A DNA stretch of 64,000 bases from Marinagarivorans algicola (lineage in GTDB: Bacteria; Pseudomonadota; Gammaproteobacteria; Pseudomonadales; Cellvibrionaceae), in the NCBI RefSeq assembly GCF_001292705.1, contig NZ_LGAK01000016.1:51920-115919 (forward strand), in the 5' to 3' direction. A model generated the notes under the pieces. It had not been told where the DNA came from. It searched no databases and saw only the letters and a program-made list of their open reading frames with translations. The translations under genes were made by a program, and so were the position numbers. Positions 18,335-27,457 of this stretch are shown here, one piece after another. How positions within the stretch are numbered: position 1 is the stretch's first letter; each line of letters opens with the position of its first letter.

Positions 18335-21049
18335 ATGAAGCGATCATTATTAGCCTTAAGCATGGTTACACTGCTTAACGCCTGTGTAGCCATAGACCCT
18401 GATCCGACCACAAGCTCAACATCAAAAAATTCTAGTTCAGTATTATTGAGTTCGGCAACACTCAGCTCGGCGGGATTTAGTTCAGCGAGATCTAGCTCAA
18501 TAACATCGCCACTAAGCTCTTCAAGTACTGCCGTATCGTCATCAATGAGCACAACACCAGCTTCTGCTAGCACTTCATCTGCACCTGTCTTTATTGGCAA
18601 TATAGCCACAGGGCGCACGTTGCTCAAAGACTCCAGCGGCAACTGTTTTACCTGCCATCAAGATGCCGATGAAGATGGGTATTTTGAAGCTGGTGCCGTA
18701 AATGTACGTATCAATGTTAATACCTTCACCTATCCGCAAAATACAAAATATGCCGACGATAATTACACAGGCCAATCAGTTGAAGATCTTGCGCGCTACA
18801 TTGAAGAGCAAATGCCTCTCAACCCTGCGGGCTGTGTAGATCAATGCGCACAAGATATTGCTGCTTATTTATGGTCACTGCGCGGGCAAAAAGTGGTTAT
18901 TGGCCCCCAACAATGCACTTCGGAAGATCCCGTCTTATATGGCCGCCGCGCCCTTAAATTCTTGACAAGCTATGAATATCACAATTCATTACAAGCCTTA
19001 TTTGAGCAGCCTTTACCTGCTGATTATTCCGCGTCGAATAAAATTGTGGGTGATAATACTGTTGGCGGCCTACCCAACCATGCACATTCAAAAATCGGAG
19101 AAAACCGTGTTAATTCATACGATAGTAATGCAGCTGATATTGCCAACTGGGCGCTTAACACAAGCGGTGCGCTCTCTTTTGAATGTAAAACAGCGACACA
19201 ATGCACTCAAGATTTTACTGAGAAGTTTGCATATTATGCTTTTCGTCGCCCACTCACAGTAGCCGAAAAAAACGAATACAGTGCGATAATTAACGAGGCA
19301 ACGAATTTAGAGATTGGCTTAAAATGGGCCATCCGTTCAGCATTAATGTCTCCGCAATTTTTGTATCGAGAAGAGCTAGGCCGTACTGCCGCACAAGCGC
19401 TTATCGATATTAATAAGACCCCCGAGCGCATCATTTATGAACCAGCAGCTGAGCCCACGATAATTACCGGAAATAGCCCTGCCAATTCGGGTTATACTTT
19501 TACGGGTAACGACCTTCTGATTATGACATTCACAGCAACATCACCGCTCGATTATAGCGTATCACCACCGATTGAAAGTGGTCTTTACCCTGCCATACGT
19601 ATCACCGGCAATGGTTATAATAGCGAACCAGTACCCATGAATGGCCCAGGGCCTGTGACTTTACAGTTTCATGTTTCAACACTCACGGGGCCAGTCTATT
19701 TTTTAGCTCCGCAAGGTGTGGGCGAAATTAATGGCGTAAAGTATGGCGGCAATTTTAATATGACTGAGTTTTTAATTGCGCCAGCGAAAGTTAAAGAAAT
19801 ACCCGAAACATATAAGCAAAAAGTTACCGCTGCCGAACCCAATAGCTATGTACTTGATAGCTTTGAATACGCTTCAGCTTTATCTTATTTATTGACCGCT
19901 TCATCGCCAGATAAAGCATTAATGAAAGCGGCATTAATCGGTGATTTAGAAAACCCATTAAACGTCGAAAAGCATATTGATCGTTTAATGGATTCATCTT
20001 TGGGACGCGCTCAAGTTGAACGCTTTGCGGGCCTCTGGTTTGGCACAGACCAAGTACGTAACGTGAATCGCTTTGGTAATGACAATTTTACCCGCGATGT
20101 TAAAAATGCTATGGCTCAAGAAATTCGTACTTTATTTGCTCACGCCTTTTACGATAAAGACGTCGCCTATCGCGAGCTATTAGAAGCTGACTTTACTTTT
20201 TTAAATAAAACTTTATCCGAATTTTATGGCATAACCGGTGCCAATAGTGATGAGTTTGTAAAAGTCTCTACTGCTGGTACGCCGCGCGGAGGATTAGTCG
20301 CATCCGGAGCCTTTATGGCACTCAATGCACACGATGATCGTACTTCTCCTATTAAGCGAGCCGTGCATTTACGCCAAGATTTTTTATGTCAATCTATTCC
20401 CCAGCCCGAAGCTTTAGATGATGGTGACGAACGTATTGCCGCCGTCGACCTAGCGAAATCTCGCGAGCAAGCAGGTGATTTAACTACTACAGAGTTTTAT
20501 GACATTCAAACTAATGTACCCGGCACTGGCTGTGCGGTTTGTCACAACGCGGTCATCAATCCTCTTTTCGCTATCGACGATTTTGATAATGTTGGCCTAC
20601 CGCGCTCTGTTGTTGACGGTCAAATTGTGCAAACAGGTCTAGGGCCTAACGGCGCAGCTAACGTGCCCATTCAGGCGGTGAATACTGGAGGTTTTCTTTT
20701 CTCGGGGCATGCACTTGGAGCCATCGATACACAAGCGGCTGATAATGCGAAAACACAGGGTAATGGTATTGCTTTTAGCGGCGCCAAAGCACTGTCAAAG
20801 GCACTCGTTCATAATAACCTGCCTGGTGTTGATGCCTGTTTAATTCAAAAAACATATCGCTATGCCTTAGGCACACCAATTACACAATCCGATGTGGATA
20901 CCCGGTTTGAAGCCTCGCTCAATACAGCAGAGCAAGGCCAAATGCTCTGCATGCAAGATGCACTGAATAGAGCATTAGGCTCTGCTAATGACCCTAAAGC
21001 CATGTTAAAAGCGCTGAGCTTATCTGATGTTGTACGCTTTAGGCGCTAG
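18335..21049 (+). CDS. Cytochrome c-type lipoprotein, DUF1592 type, serine linker and beta-domain insertion
   Basis: A 904-residue lipoprotein with Cys17 in the lipobox LLNAC and a Ser/Thr-rich linker to about residue 83. Heme motifs are CFTCH (104-108) and CAVCH (733-737). A DUF1587/1595-like part (about 190-345, including FRRPLTVAEKNEY) is followed by an inserted beta-rich region (about 370-490), then DUF1592 (SFEYASALSYLLTASSPD), DUF1588 and DUF1585-like parts. The insertion may be a carbohydrate-binding module; similar proteins in planctomycetes carry CBM60-like insertions, but I cannot confirm this here. A good AAGG site precedes the ATG. It pairs with the DUF1552-like gene 150 bp downstream and shares the strand with CE6. 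Its role is inferred to be redox chemistry tied to xylan use. Confidence 0.86.
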   Translation: MKRSLLALSMVTLLNACVAIDPDPTTSSTSKNSSSVLLSSATLSSAGFSSARSSSITSPLSSSSTAVSSSMSTTPASASTSSAPVFIGNIATGRTLLKDSSGNCFTCHQDADEDGYFEAGAVNVRINVNTFTYPQNTKYADDNYTGQSVEDLARYIEEQMPLNPAGCVDQCAQDIAAYLWSLRGQKVVIGPQQCTSEDPVLYGRRALKFLTSYEYHNSLQALFEQPLPADYSASNKIVGDNTVGGLPNHAHSKIGENRVNSYDSNAADIANWALNTSGALSFECKTATQCTQDFTEKFAYYAFRRPLTVAEKNEYSAIINEATNLEIGLKWAIRSALMSPQFLYREELGRTAAQALIDINKTPERIIYEPAAEPTIITGNSPANSGYTFTGNDLLIMTFTATSPLDYSVSPPIESGLYPAIRITGNGYNSEPVPMNGPGPVTLQFHVSTLTGPVYFLAPQGVGEINGVKYGGNFNMTEFLIAPAKVKEIPETYKQKVTAAEPNSYVLDSFEYASALSYLLTASSPDKALMKAALIGDLENPLNVEKHIDRLMDSSLGRAQVERFAGLWFGTDQVRNVNRFGNDNFTRDVKNAMAQEIRTLFAHAFYDKDVAYRELLEADFTFLNKTLSEFYGITGANSDEFVKVSTAGTPRGGLVASGAFMALNAHDDRTSPIKRAVHLRQDFLCQSIPQPEALDDGDERIAAVDLAKSREQAGDLTTTEFYDIQTNVPGTGCAVCHNAVINPLFAIDDFDNVGLPRSVVDGQIVQTGLGPNGAANVPIQAVNTGGFLFSGHALGAIDTQAADNAKTQGNGIAFSGAKALSKALVHNNLPGVDACLIQKTYRYALGTPITQSDVDTRFEASLNTAEQGQMLCMQDALNRALGSANDPKAMLKALSLSDVVRFRR

Positions 21050-21199
21050 CGGGTCGCCCCCTATACACACTAAACAATCATAATCTTAGCCATAACAGTC
21101 ATACGTGCCAACCATTAATATTCGTATGTATGATGACATCAACATTCGCGGCGCCAATAGTCAGGCAGTACCACCGCTATGTAACAGGGTAAATACTTT

Positions 21200-22615
21200 A
21201 TGAAAGCGATTGATGAAATATTACAACACCATAAACATGAACATACTCAACTAGACATACAGCGATTAGCACTTATCGACAAAGAAAAAAACGCAAAGAG
21301 TGAGTACTTTAAAAAATATGCGCGCGACATTAACACTCGCCGCACTCTCTTTCGCAAAAATCGTCGTCAGCTTTTAGATTTTCTGGGCCGTACTGGTGTT
21401 GCAAGTGGGGTATTGCGTACATTCCCAGCCATTGCTGGCGTTCTAGGTGCACGCCATGCCATCGCACAAGAAACTACCCGCGCTGTGTTTTGCTATATCA
21501 ACAGTGGCGCACCGAACGGGTATTGGCTACCCAAAAGTCAAACCGAAATGAATTTAGTGACCGAACCTTATGCCGATGTGGCAAGCATTTGCCATTTTCG
21601 TGAAGTTGACGCTGTTGTCGCAGGTCATGGTCGCGCCACGACCGCACTGGGTGCACGCGCTTACGGACAACCCACCAGCGATTCAATTGCAGCCCCGGCC
21701 TTAAGCGCCTCTACGCCTTTTTCATCGATATTTTTAGGCAGCGATGCAACCGGCCAAGATATTAGTGCTTATGGCAAACCCAAATCGGATCCTCTTATTG
21801 CCTTAAAAGATTATTTTTCATCGGGTGCTGGTGATAACGATGGGCCCGACACCACTTATTTAAAAGTATACCAAGCACAAATGCGAGCGATTGAGGGAAT
21901 TAAAAACAAACTTTCTGCCGATGAGCGTGAACGCTTACAAGAGCATTCAGCTGCACTAGAAAAAATAGAAACTCGCATTACTGATTTCTTAAATGGTAAC
22001 AGCATTGACCCAAGCACTTGCGCACCGACCCTGCCACCTAAAAGCGACTATATTTTAACGGTAGGCGCTGGCGAGCAAACTAAAATGCTAGAGCACGGCA
22101 AGGTACAAGCTGACATTATTATTGCTGCCTTAAAGTGCGGCTTAACCAATGTAGCCACCTTACAGCTAGGAGCAGAATCGGGCACTTGGAAAACCCATGG
22201 GGTTAATCATTACGGTGGCTTTACAGGAGACTCTCACGGCTCGGTGCATGCGGGTTATTCGCTAGCCAATAAAAATAATCTACCAATCTCTTATGTAGAG
22301 TGTCATCGCTATTTATCGCAGGTGCCGGCCTACTTAATCAAGCAATTAATGAATAACAATGGCCCTGATGGAAAACCCCTTATTGATACTACCGCTTTTG
22401 CACAAGTGACCTGTATGGGTAACGGTATGGATCACACCACCTCTCATGCACCCTTTATTTTAGCTACACGCTTACCAAGCTTTAATACTGGATTTTCAGC
22501 TTTGAATCAAAGCGCTACCAACAACGGCTCAACCTATGATTTTAACGAAACAGTATTAAAAGGCCTCGGCGTCGCAGGTGACTTCCCTTCAGCTAATACT
22601 CTAGGTTTAGTTTAA
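21200..22615 (+). CDS. Divergent DUF1552 family protein with long N-terminal extension
   Basis: A 471-residue protein, partner of the preceding cytochrome lipoprotein. An Arg-rich helix of about 50 residues precedes a twin-arginine-like segment (KNRRQLLDFLGRTG, about 53-66) and a hydrophobic stretch ending in AIAQ near residue 92, so export by Tat is possible but the extension is odd. The body resembles DUF1552 (INSGAPNGYWLPKS near the start of the mature part; ADIIIAALKCGLTNVATLQLG; GDSHGSVHAG), although less clearly than the protein at 4.0 kb. AGGG lies 9 bases before the chosen ATG. A later start would shorten the extension, but no better site is evident. Function is unknown. Confidence 0.75.
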   Translation: MKAIDEILQHHKHEHTQLDIQRLALIDKEKNAKSEYFKKYARDINTRRTLFRKNRRQLLDFLGRTGVASGVLRTFPAIAGVLGARHAIAQETTRAVFCYINSGAPNGYWLPKSQTEMNLVTEPYADVASICHFREVDAVVAGHGRATTALGARAYGQPTSDSIAAPALSASTPFSSIFLGSDATGQDISAYGKPKSDPLIALKDYFSSGAGDNDGPDTTYLKVYQAQMRAIEGIKNKLSADERERLQEHSAALEKIETRITDFLNGNSIDPSTCAPTLPPKSDYILTVGAGEQTKMLEHGKVQADIIIAALKCGLTNVATLQLGAESGTWKTHGVNHYGGFTGDSHGSVHAGYSLANKNNLPISYVECHRYLSQVPAYLIKQLMNNNGPDGKPLIDTTAFAQVTCMGNGMDHTTSHAPFILATRLPSFNTGFSALNQSATNNGSTYDFNETVLKGLGVAGDFPSANTLGLV

Positions 22616-22633
22616 TCCAGTAAGATCTGTTGC

Positions 22634-22884
22634 TGCTATTACAGGTACCGAGATTGGGCGCTGATGAACCGTTGGCAAAGCCACTTAAACCATCGACGAC
22701 TTGGTGCTTTCGGGTTAGGCAATGCGATGTCTAATTTTGCCTATTTCTGTGCAGCGATAAAGGCTCTATCCCCACGCATCCATGTTGGGGCTGGATGCTA
22801 TAAACGGGTCCCGATACTGAACACCTAGAGGCTCAACCATCAACACTGAATAGGGCATACTTTTCAACTTGGCTGAATAATGCC
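22634..22884 (-). repeat. MITE-like element copy D, long and degenerate
   Basis: In reverse complement this stretch follows the other copies: an ATTCAGCCAAGTTGAAAA-like end at 22865-22880, the segment CCCCAACATGGATGCG, and CAATCTCGGTACC near 22644-22656. Terminal repeats are decayed and no target duplication is visible, so it is an older copy. It occupies the gap between two convergent genes. Confidence 0.65.
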
Positions 22885-22907
22885 TTTCTATAGCTATCAC
22901 AATATAT

Positions 22908-23393
22908 CTATCGCAAATGCCGAGTGGCTTTGTAGGTTTCTTGAATCAGTAATGCATCATGGCTTGCACGATGCCGGCCAAATGCAAATTTTTCGATGAG
23001 TTCATCGCGCACCTCAGCCCATACCGCCTGCTGCTGCTCAGATTGAATTGACTCAATAGGCGAGAGCGTAAATGTAGGTTTTATACCTGCTGCTTTATAC
23101 AACGTATTAAGCCAAGGCTTATCAACAACCCAGCCATCGGAGTAGACCGTTTGCTCACGCAAGAGCTGATTTAATCTTAAGCATACATCGCCAATAGGTA
23201 GGCCATGACGAGCCAAGTCCGCTTGTTGTATTTGATGCACCTTTTCAGCACTAGCGTCCCAGTGCGTCCACTGCTCTAAAGGAATAATCAATGTACAAAA
23301 GCGCTCGCCATTACTCAGCGCCACACCGACTTCGATCGGGTAGCTATCATAACCAAAGCCTGAGGCTTCAAAGTCTAGAATACTGGGTAACAT
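22908..23393 (-). CDS. DEDDh-type 3'-5' exonuclease
   Basis: A 161-residue exonuclease-fold protein. The first acidic motif is DFEASG (about residues 7-12) with the Asp and Glu pair, and the C-terminal motif HRASHDALLIQ supplies the His and Asp of a DEDDh active site (about 138-148). It should remove nucleotides from 3-prime ends of DNA or RNA; the precise substrate is unknown. Small stand-alone proteins of this class are common in gammaproteobacteria. It is 81 bp downstream of sspB on the same strand and might be co-transcribed with it. Confidence 0.82.
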   Translation of the reverse strand: MLPSILDFEASGFGYDSYPIEVGVALSNGERFCTLIIPLEQWTHWDASAEKVHQIQQADLARHGLPIGDVCLRLNQLLREQTVYSDGWVVDKPWLNTLYKAAGIKPTFTLSPIESIQSEQQQAVWAEVRDELIEKFAFGRHRASHDALLIQETYKATRHLR

Positions 23394-23474
23394 GGCACGC
23401 CTTTGTAATGACTTTTTATTATTTATTGCTTATACGAAATACATATTGACTTAATAAGATTAGCTACTGCCGCG

Positions 23475-23873
23475 CTACTTAACCACTTTCAGCATTGGCT
23501 TTTTGACAGACTTCTCTTTTGGCTTAGTTTCTTTAGGCGGGGTTGACGGAGGCGTTGGCTCGGGCTCAAACATCATACCTTTGCCGTTTTCTTTAGCATA
23601 AATACCCATTACCGCATGATTGGGAACATATAAATCTGTCGGTACACCGCCAAAGCGGGCGTTAAAGCTAATTGCGTCATTGCTCATGTCAAGGCCCATA
23701 ATGGCATTAGGCGCTACGTTCAAAATAATTTGACCGTCCTTTCCCACAAAATCTTGTGGCACACTCACATCTTGCTCGTTGGCATTAACCAATAAATAAG
23801 GGGTGAGATTATTATCGTTTATCCACTCATAGAGTGCGCGTATAAGATAAGGGCGGCTAGAGGTCATCGTCAT
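23475..23873 (-). CDS. sspB: ClpXP protease specificity-enhancing factor SspB
   Basis: SspB is an adaptor that tethers ssrA-tagged proteins to ClpXP for degradation. The N-terminal fold (about 5-110) has the family features PYLIRALYEWINDN, LNVAPNAI and FNARFGG; a Pro/Lys-rich linker leads to the C-terminal KPMLKVVK, which is the ClpX-docking tail. The length of 132 fits a shorter tail than in E. coli. In most relatives sspA lies immediately upstream; here a large palindromic terminator and then the cytochrome bc gene come instead, so sspB must have its own promoter in the short gap. Confidence 0.93.
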   Translation of the reverse strand: MTMTSSRPYLIRALYEWINDNNLTPYLLVNANEQDVSVPQDFVGKDGQIILNVAPNAIMGLDMSNDAISFNARFGGVPTDLYVPNHAVMGIYAKENGKGMMFEPEPTPPSTPPKETKPKEKSVKKPMLKVVK

Positions 23874-23957
23874 ATTTTGGCCTTAGAGGTTACGACTGAA
23901 CAGTTGCAAAACAAGGTGCGTAGTATGGCGCTAAGGTGTCTGGGCGGCAAGACTCAA

Positions 23958-24021
23958 AAGCAACATAGCCCATATAAAAAACCCAGCACTTGCTGGGTTT
24001 TTTATATGGGCTATGTTGCTT
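23958..24021. terminator. Very long perfect palindrome acting as bidirectional terminator
   Basis: Arms of 31 bases (23958-23988 and 23991-24021) are perfectly complementary with a 2-base loop. The core is CCCAGCA/TGCTGGG followed by a run of T on either strand. It should end transcription of the cytochrome bc gene on the minus strand. The extra outer 16 base pairs are unusual for a terminator. Confidence 0.92.
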
Positions 24022-24049
24022 AGGGCCGTAGAAGCCCTAATCTGGGCGC

Positions 24050-26089
24050 TTAATGAATATCGCGCCAGTATTCACGGTTCAAGAACCATACGCAAACAAA
24101 CAATAACATTAAAAATAACAGTACATAAATACCAATAGTTTGGCGCTTATCAGCAATAGGCTCACCTACATACTCTATAAAGTTGACTAGATCGACCATG
24201 GCAGCTCGGTACTCTGATGGGCTCATGGTGCCTTTAATATTACCCACTACTAAAGAGCCACAAGGATCAATCTCACCCAACTCGCCCACCGCATTACGAA
24301 TGACATGGCCATGATCATCGTACTTAGGCCCTGGCGCACACTCCTGTAAGCCTTGCAACTCCAGTAGGGCGTGGGGCATGCCTACGTTGGCAAAGACCTT
24401 ATTGTTAACACCGGTAGGGCGTGATTCATCCTTATAAAACGTTAAAAAATAGGTTAGCAACCAATCGGGGTTACGCGAGCGTGAAACCAAGCTCAAATCA
24501 GGCGGCATAGCGCCGAACCAGGCTTTAGATTTAACGGGATCCATCGAGCTCACCATGAGATCACCGATTTTTTCATCGCCAAAAATCAGTTGCTCACGCA
24601 TAACATCACGCGGAATCTCCAAGTCATCAGCCACACGACCAAAACGAGAATATTGTATTGAGTGGCAGCCCATGCAGTAATTCACAAAGGTTTGGGCGCC
24701 GCGCTGTAGTGATGCTTTATCGTCAAAATCCGCATGAAAGTGCTCACAAGGCACGGAGCCGCAAGCGGCTCCACCTGCAGCAACGGCTTTAATAGGTACA
24801 ACCACCAAAACGGCAAACAGTGCCAAACCACCAAAGACTAAAGCTTTACTGAGGCCTTTTTGCTGAACGCGCTCAGGAACCGGTTGGCACTTCTCGCGTG
24901 AGGTCCAAAATGGCATACCTAAGAAGTAAGCAAAGTACAAAACCGAGCAAACTTGTGACAGTATAGTGCGCCCAGGCGTAGATTCCTTAACCCCTAAATA
25001 GCCCAAAATCACAAATACCGCGGCAAAGGCAATCAAAGCAACGCGGCTAAACCAGCCTTTGTAGCGCATTGACCTCACCGGGCTGCGATCCAACCAAGGT
25101 AAAACAAACAATATAGCAATCGCAGCACCCATGGCTACAAAACCTAGAAACTTAGAGTTTAAGGGTCCTATATCAATGGTAACCGCACGCAAAATAGCGT
25201 AAAACGGCGTAAAGTACCAAACTGGAGCAATATGCTCAGGGGTTTTAAGTCCGTTGGCCACTTCAAAGTTAGCAAACTCTAAAAAGTAACCGCCCATTTC
25301 TGGCGCAAAAAAGATAATCGCACAAAACACAAACAAAAAGACAGTAATACCCACCAAGTCGTGAACCGTGTAAAACGGGTGGAAGGGTACGCCATCTTTA
25401 GGGATACCATTTTCATCTTTGTTCTTTTTAATGTCGATGCCATCAGGGTTGTTAGAGCCAACTTCATGCAATGCTAAAATATGCATCACCACCAAGCCCA
25501 ATAAGACAATCGGCATAGCCACAACATGCAATGCAAAAAAGCGGCTTAAAGTAGCACCCGAAATAAGATAATCACCACGAATCCACTGAACAAGGTCTTC
25601 GCCAATAACAGGAATAGCACCAAACAAATTTACAATAACCTGTGCGCCCCAATAGCTCATCTGACCCCAAGGTAATACGTAGCCCATAAAGGCCTCAGCC
25701 ATAAGGACCAAGTATATGAGCATACCAAAAATCCATACAAGCTCGCGTGGAGCCTTATAAGAGCCATACATTAAACCGCGGAACATATGCAGGTAAACAA
25801 CCACAAAGAATGCCGAGGCACCTGTGGAGTGCATATAGCGTAACAACCAGCCATAAGGCACGTCACGCATAATATATTCAACCGAAGCAAACGCACCTTC
25901 TACTGAGGGCTCGTAATGCATCGTTAAGAAAATACCAGTCAACAACTGATTAACCAGTACTAAAATTGATAAGACACCAAAGAAATACCAAAAGTTAAAG
26001 TTTTTAGGGGCATAGTATTTACCCATGTGAGTATCCCACGCGCGCACAACAGGCAGGCGGGCATCAATCCAACTTAATAATCCATTCAT
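24050..26089 (-). CDS. petBC: Cytochrome b/cytochrome c1 fusion of the bc1 complex
   Basis: One 679-residue frame encodes both large redox subunits of ubiquinol:cytochrome c oxidoreductase. Residues 1 to about 405 are cytochrome b, with heme-ligand histidines in YMHSTGASAFFVVVYLHM and FFALHVV...VVMHIL, and a PVW motif at the quinol site. After PVPERVQQKG comes an internal signal-like helix (about 415-438) ending AVAAG, then cytochrome c1 with CMGCH near 471-475, the Met ligand in NVGMPH, and a C-terminal membrane anchor. petB and petC are normally separate in gammaproteobacteria; a fused gene processed after translation is known as fbcH in Bradyrhizobium. The start is 2 bases after petA, so the two genes are coupled. 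Confidence 0.95.
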   Translation of the reverse strand: MNGLLSWIDARLPVVRAWDTHMGKYYAPKNFNFWYFFGVLSILVLVNQLLTGIFLTMHYEPSVEGAFASVEYIMRDVPYGWLLRYMHSTGASAFFVVVYLHMFRGLMYGSYKAPRELVWIFGMLIYLVLMAEAFMGYVLPWGQMSYWGAQVIVNLFGAIPVIGEDLVQWIRGDYLISGATLSRFFALHVVAMPIVLLGLVVMHILALHEVGSNNPDGIDIKKNKDENGIPKDGVPFHPFYTVHDLVGITVFLFVFCAIIFFAPEMGGYFLEFANFEVANGLKTPEHIAPVWYFTPFYAILRAVTIDIGPLNSKFLGFVAMGAAIAILFVLPWLDRSPVRSMRYKGWFSRVALIAFAAVFVILGYLGVKESTPGRTILSQVCSVLYFAYFLGMPFWTSREKCQPVPERVQQKGLSKALVFGGLALFAVLVVVPIKAVAAGGAACGSVPCEHFHADFDDKASLQRGAQTFVNYCMGCHSIQYSRFGRVADDLEIPRDVMREQLIFGDEKIGDLMVSSMDPVKSKAWFGAMPPDLSLVSRSRNPDWLLTYFLTFYKDESRPTGVNNKVFANVGMPHALLELQGLQECAPGPKYDDHGHVIRNAVGELGEIDPCGSLVVGNIKGTMSPSEYRAAMVDLVNFIEYVGEPIADKRQTIGIYVLLFLMLLFVCVWFLNREYWRDIH

Positions 26090-26091
26090 GC

Positions 26092-26685
26092 TTAGGCCTC
26101 CTGATCTACGCCGACGAGTATCACACTATCACTCAAGTATTTATGGGGGGGGACTTCTAAATTAATTGGTGCAGGTACACCTTGTAATACGCGACCGGCC
26201 AAATCAAATTTAGAACCATGGCACTTACAAAAGAAGCCACCGAGCCATTCGCCACCGCTAATTTGCACCGAGCCCACTTTAGGCTGATAGCCAGGGGCAC
26301 ACCCCAAATGTGTACACAAACCCAATAACACTAAAAACTCGTCTTTTTGTGAGCGAAATTTAGGGTCAACATAATCCGGTTGTACTGATTTTTCAGAAGA
26401 AGGGTCGCGTAAGAGAGGTTCCATTTTAGCGAGATCGTCCAAGACTTTTTGGGTTCGGCGCACAACATAAATAGGCTTGCCTCGCCATTCAAATGTAACC
26501 ATTTGGCCAGGTTCAATCCGGCTAATGTTAATTTCAACAGGCGCCCCTGCCGCTTTGGCTCGCTCACTCGGATTCCAAGAACCCACAAATGGCACTGCTA
26601 CGCCAACCGCACCAACTGCACCAACGGCAGAGGTTACTGCTGTTAACACACGCCGGCGAACTAAATTCGCACCGTCATCACTCAT
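26092..26685 (-). CDS. petA: Ubiquinol-cytochrome c reductase Rieske iron-sulfur subunit
   Basis: The Rieske subunit of the bc1 complex passes electrons from ubiquinol to cytochrome c1. It has a twin-arginine-type N-terminus (VRRRVLTAVTSAVGAVGAVG) that serves as membrane anchor, and the 2Fe-2S motifs CTHLGC (about 123-128) and CKCHGS (about 152-157). Length 197 fits the family. I start at the ATG at 26683-26685, with AGGAGA 8 bases upstream; a TTG one codon earlier is less likely. It is the first gene of the petA-petBC operon, separated from rpsI by a terminator. Confidence 0.96.
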   Translation of the reverse strand: MSDDGANLVRRRVLTAVTSAVGAVGAVGVAVPFVGSWNPSERAKAAGAPVEINISRIEPGQMVTFEWRGKPIYVVRRTQKVLDDLAKMEPLLRDPSSEKSVQPDYVDPKFRSQKDEFLVLLGLCTHLGCAPGYQPKVGSVQISGGEWLGGFFCKCHGSKFDLAGRVLQGVPAPINLEVPPHKYLSDSVILVGVDQEA

Positions 26686-26981
26686 CAAGAAAATCTCCTG
26701 TGACTATTTACTGAAGACCAGTAGTATTAAAAGAAAAAATAAACTTATATAGCCATGCTGAGTCTTTTTAGGCTGCTTTGAGCGCCTTTTAGACAACCGT
26801 TAAGCACACCTCACACTTTAGCCCTTCAGTACAAGGCTTGAGCTACAAACATTGTACGAATTAAGCCATGAGTATAGACCTATATTCTGCATACCATTAA
26901 AACGGCGCCATACTAAAGAAATTAGCCATAAGCCACAAGGTAAAACCTACTTGAGGCAGGGTTAAATCAAAAAAGCGCGCA

Positions 26982-27012
26982 TAAAAAAACCCGAGCAAGC
27001 TCGGGTTTTTTT
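26982..27012. terminator. Rho-independent terminator after rpsI
   Basis: A stem CCCGAGC/GCTCGGG (26990-26996 and 26999-27005) with a 2-base loop is flanked by A-tract and T-tract, so it works in both directions. It isolates the ribosomal protein operon from the pet operon. Confidence 0.9.
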
Positions 27013-27052
27013 GAACGAATCGTCCAAGCAATGCAGCCAAAGCTGCAAGATA

Positions 27053-27445
27053 TTAACGCTTCGAAAATTGTGGCTTCTTACGTGCTTTACGCAGACCCAC
27101 TTTCTTACGCTCAACTTCACGTGCATCACGAGTCACATAACCCGCTTTGCGAAGCTCAGGACGATTAGTTTCGTCATACGCCATTAAGGCACGAGTTAGG
27201 CCGTGACGGATAGCACCCGCCTGACCAAAACTACCACCACCTTTCACAGTGACGTTTACATCGAATTTTTCAGGAATTTCCAATAACTCAAGAGGCTGGC
27301 GCACAATCATGCGTGCAACTTGACGACCAAAGTACTCGTCTAAGCCTTTACCATTAACAACAATAGTGCCATTACCTGGAGTGATGAAAACACGTGCGGT
27401 CGAAGTTTTACGACGACCTGTACCGTAGAATTGTTCAGCAGACAT
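27053..27445 (-). CDS. rpsI: 30S ribosomal protein S9
   Basis: S9 of the small ribosomal subunit; its C-terminal tail KKPQFSKR reaches the P site. The family signature [19 protein letters not shown] is present in the middle. I start at the ATG at 27443-27445 (130 residues, the usual length), preceded by a GGAAG site; a TTG two codons upstream is less likely. It follows rplM by 12 bp and is co-transcribed with it. Confidence 0.97.
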   Translation of the reverse strand: MSAEQFYGTGRRKTSTARVFITPGNGTIVVNGKGLDEYFGRQVARMIVRQPLELLEIPEKFDVNVTVKGGGSFGQAGAIRHGLTRALMAYDETNRPELRKAGYVTRDAREVERKKVGLRKARKKPQFSKR

Positions 27446-27457
27446 AATCAACTTCCG

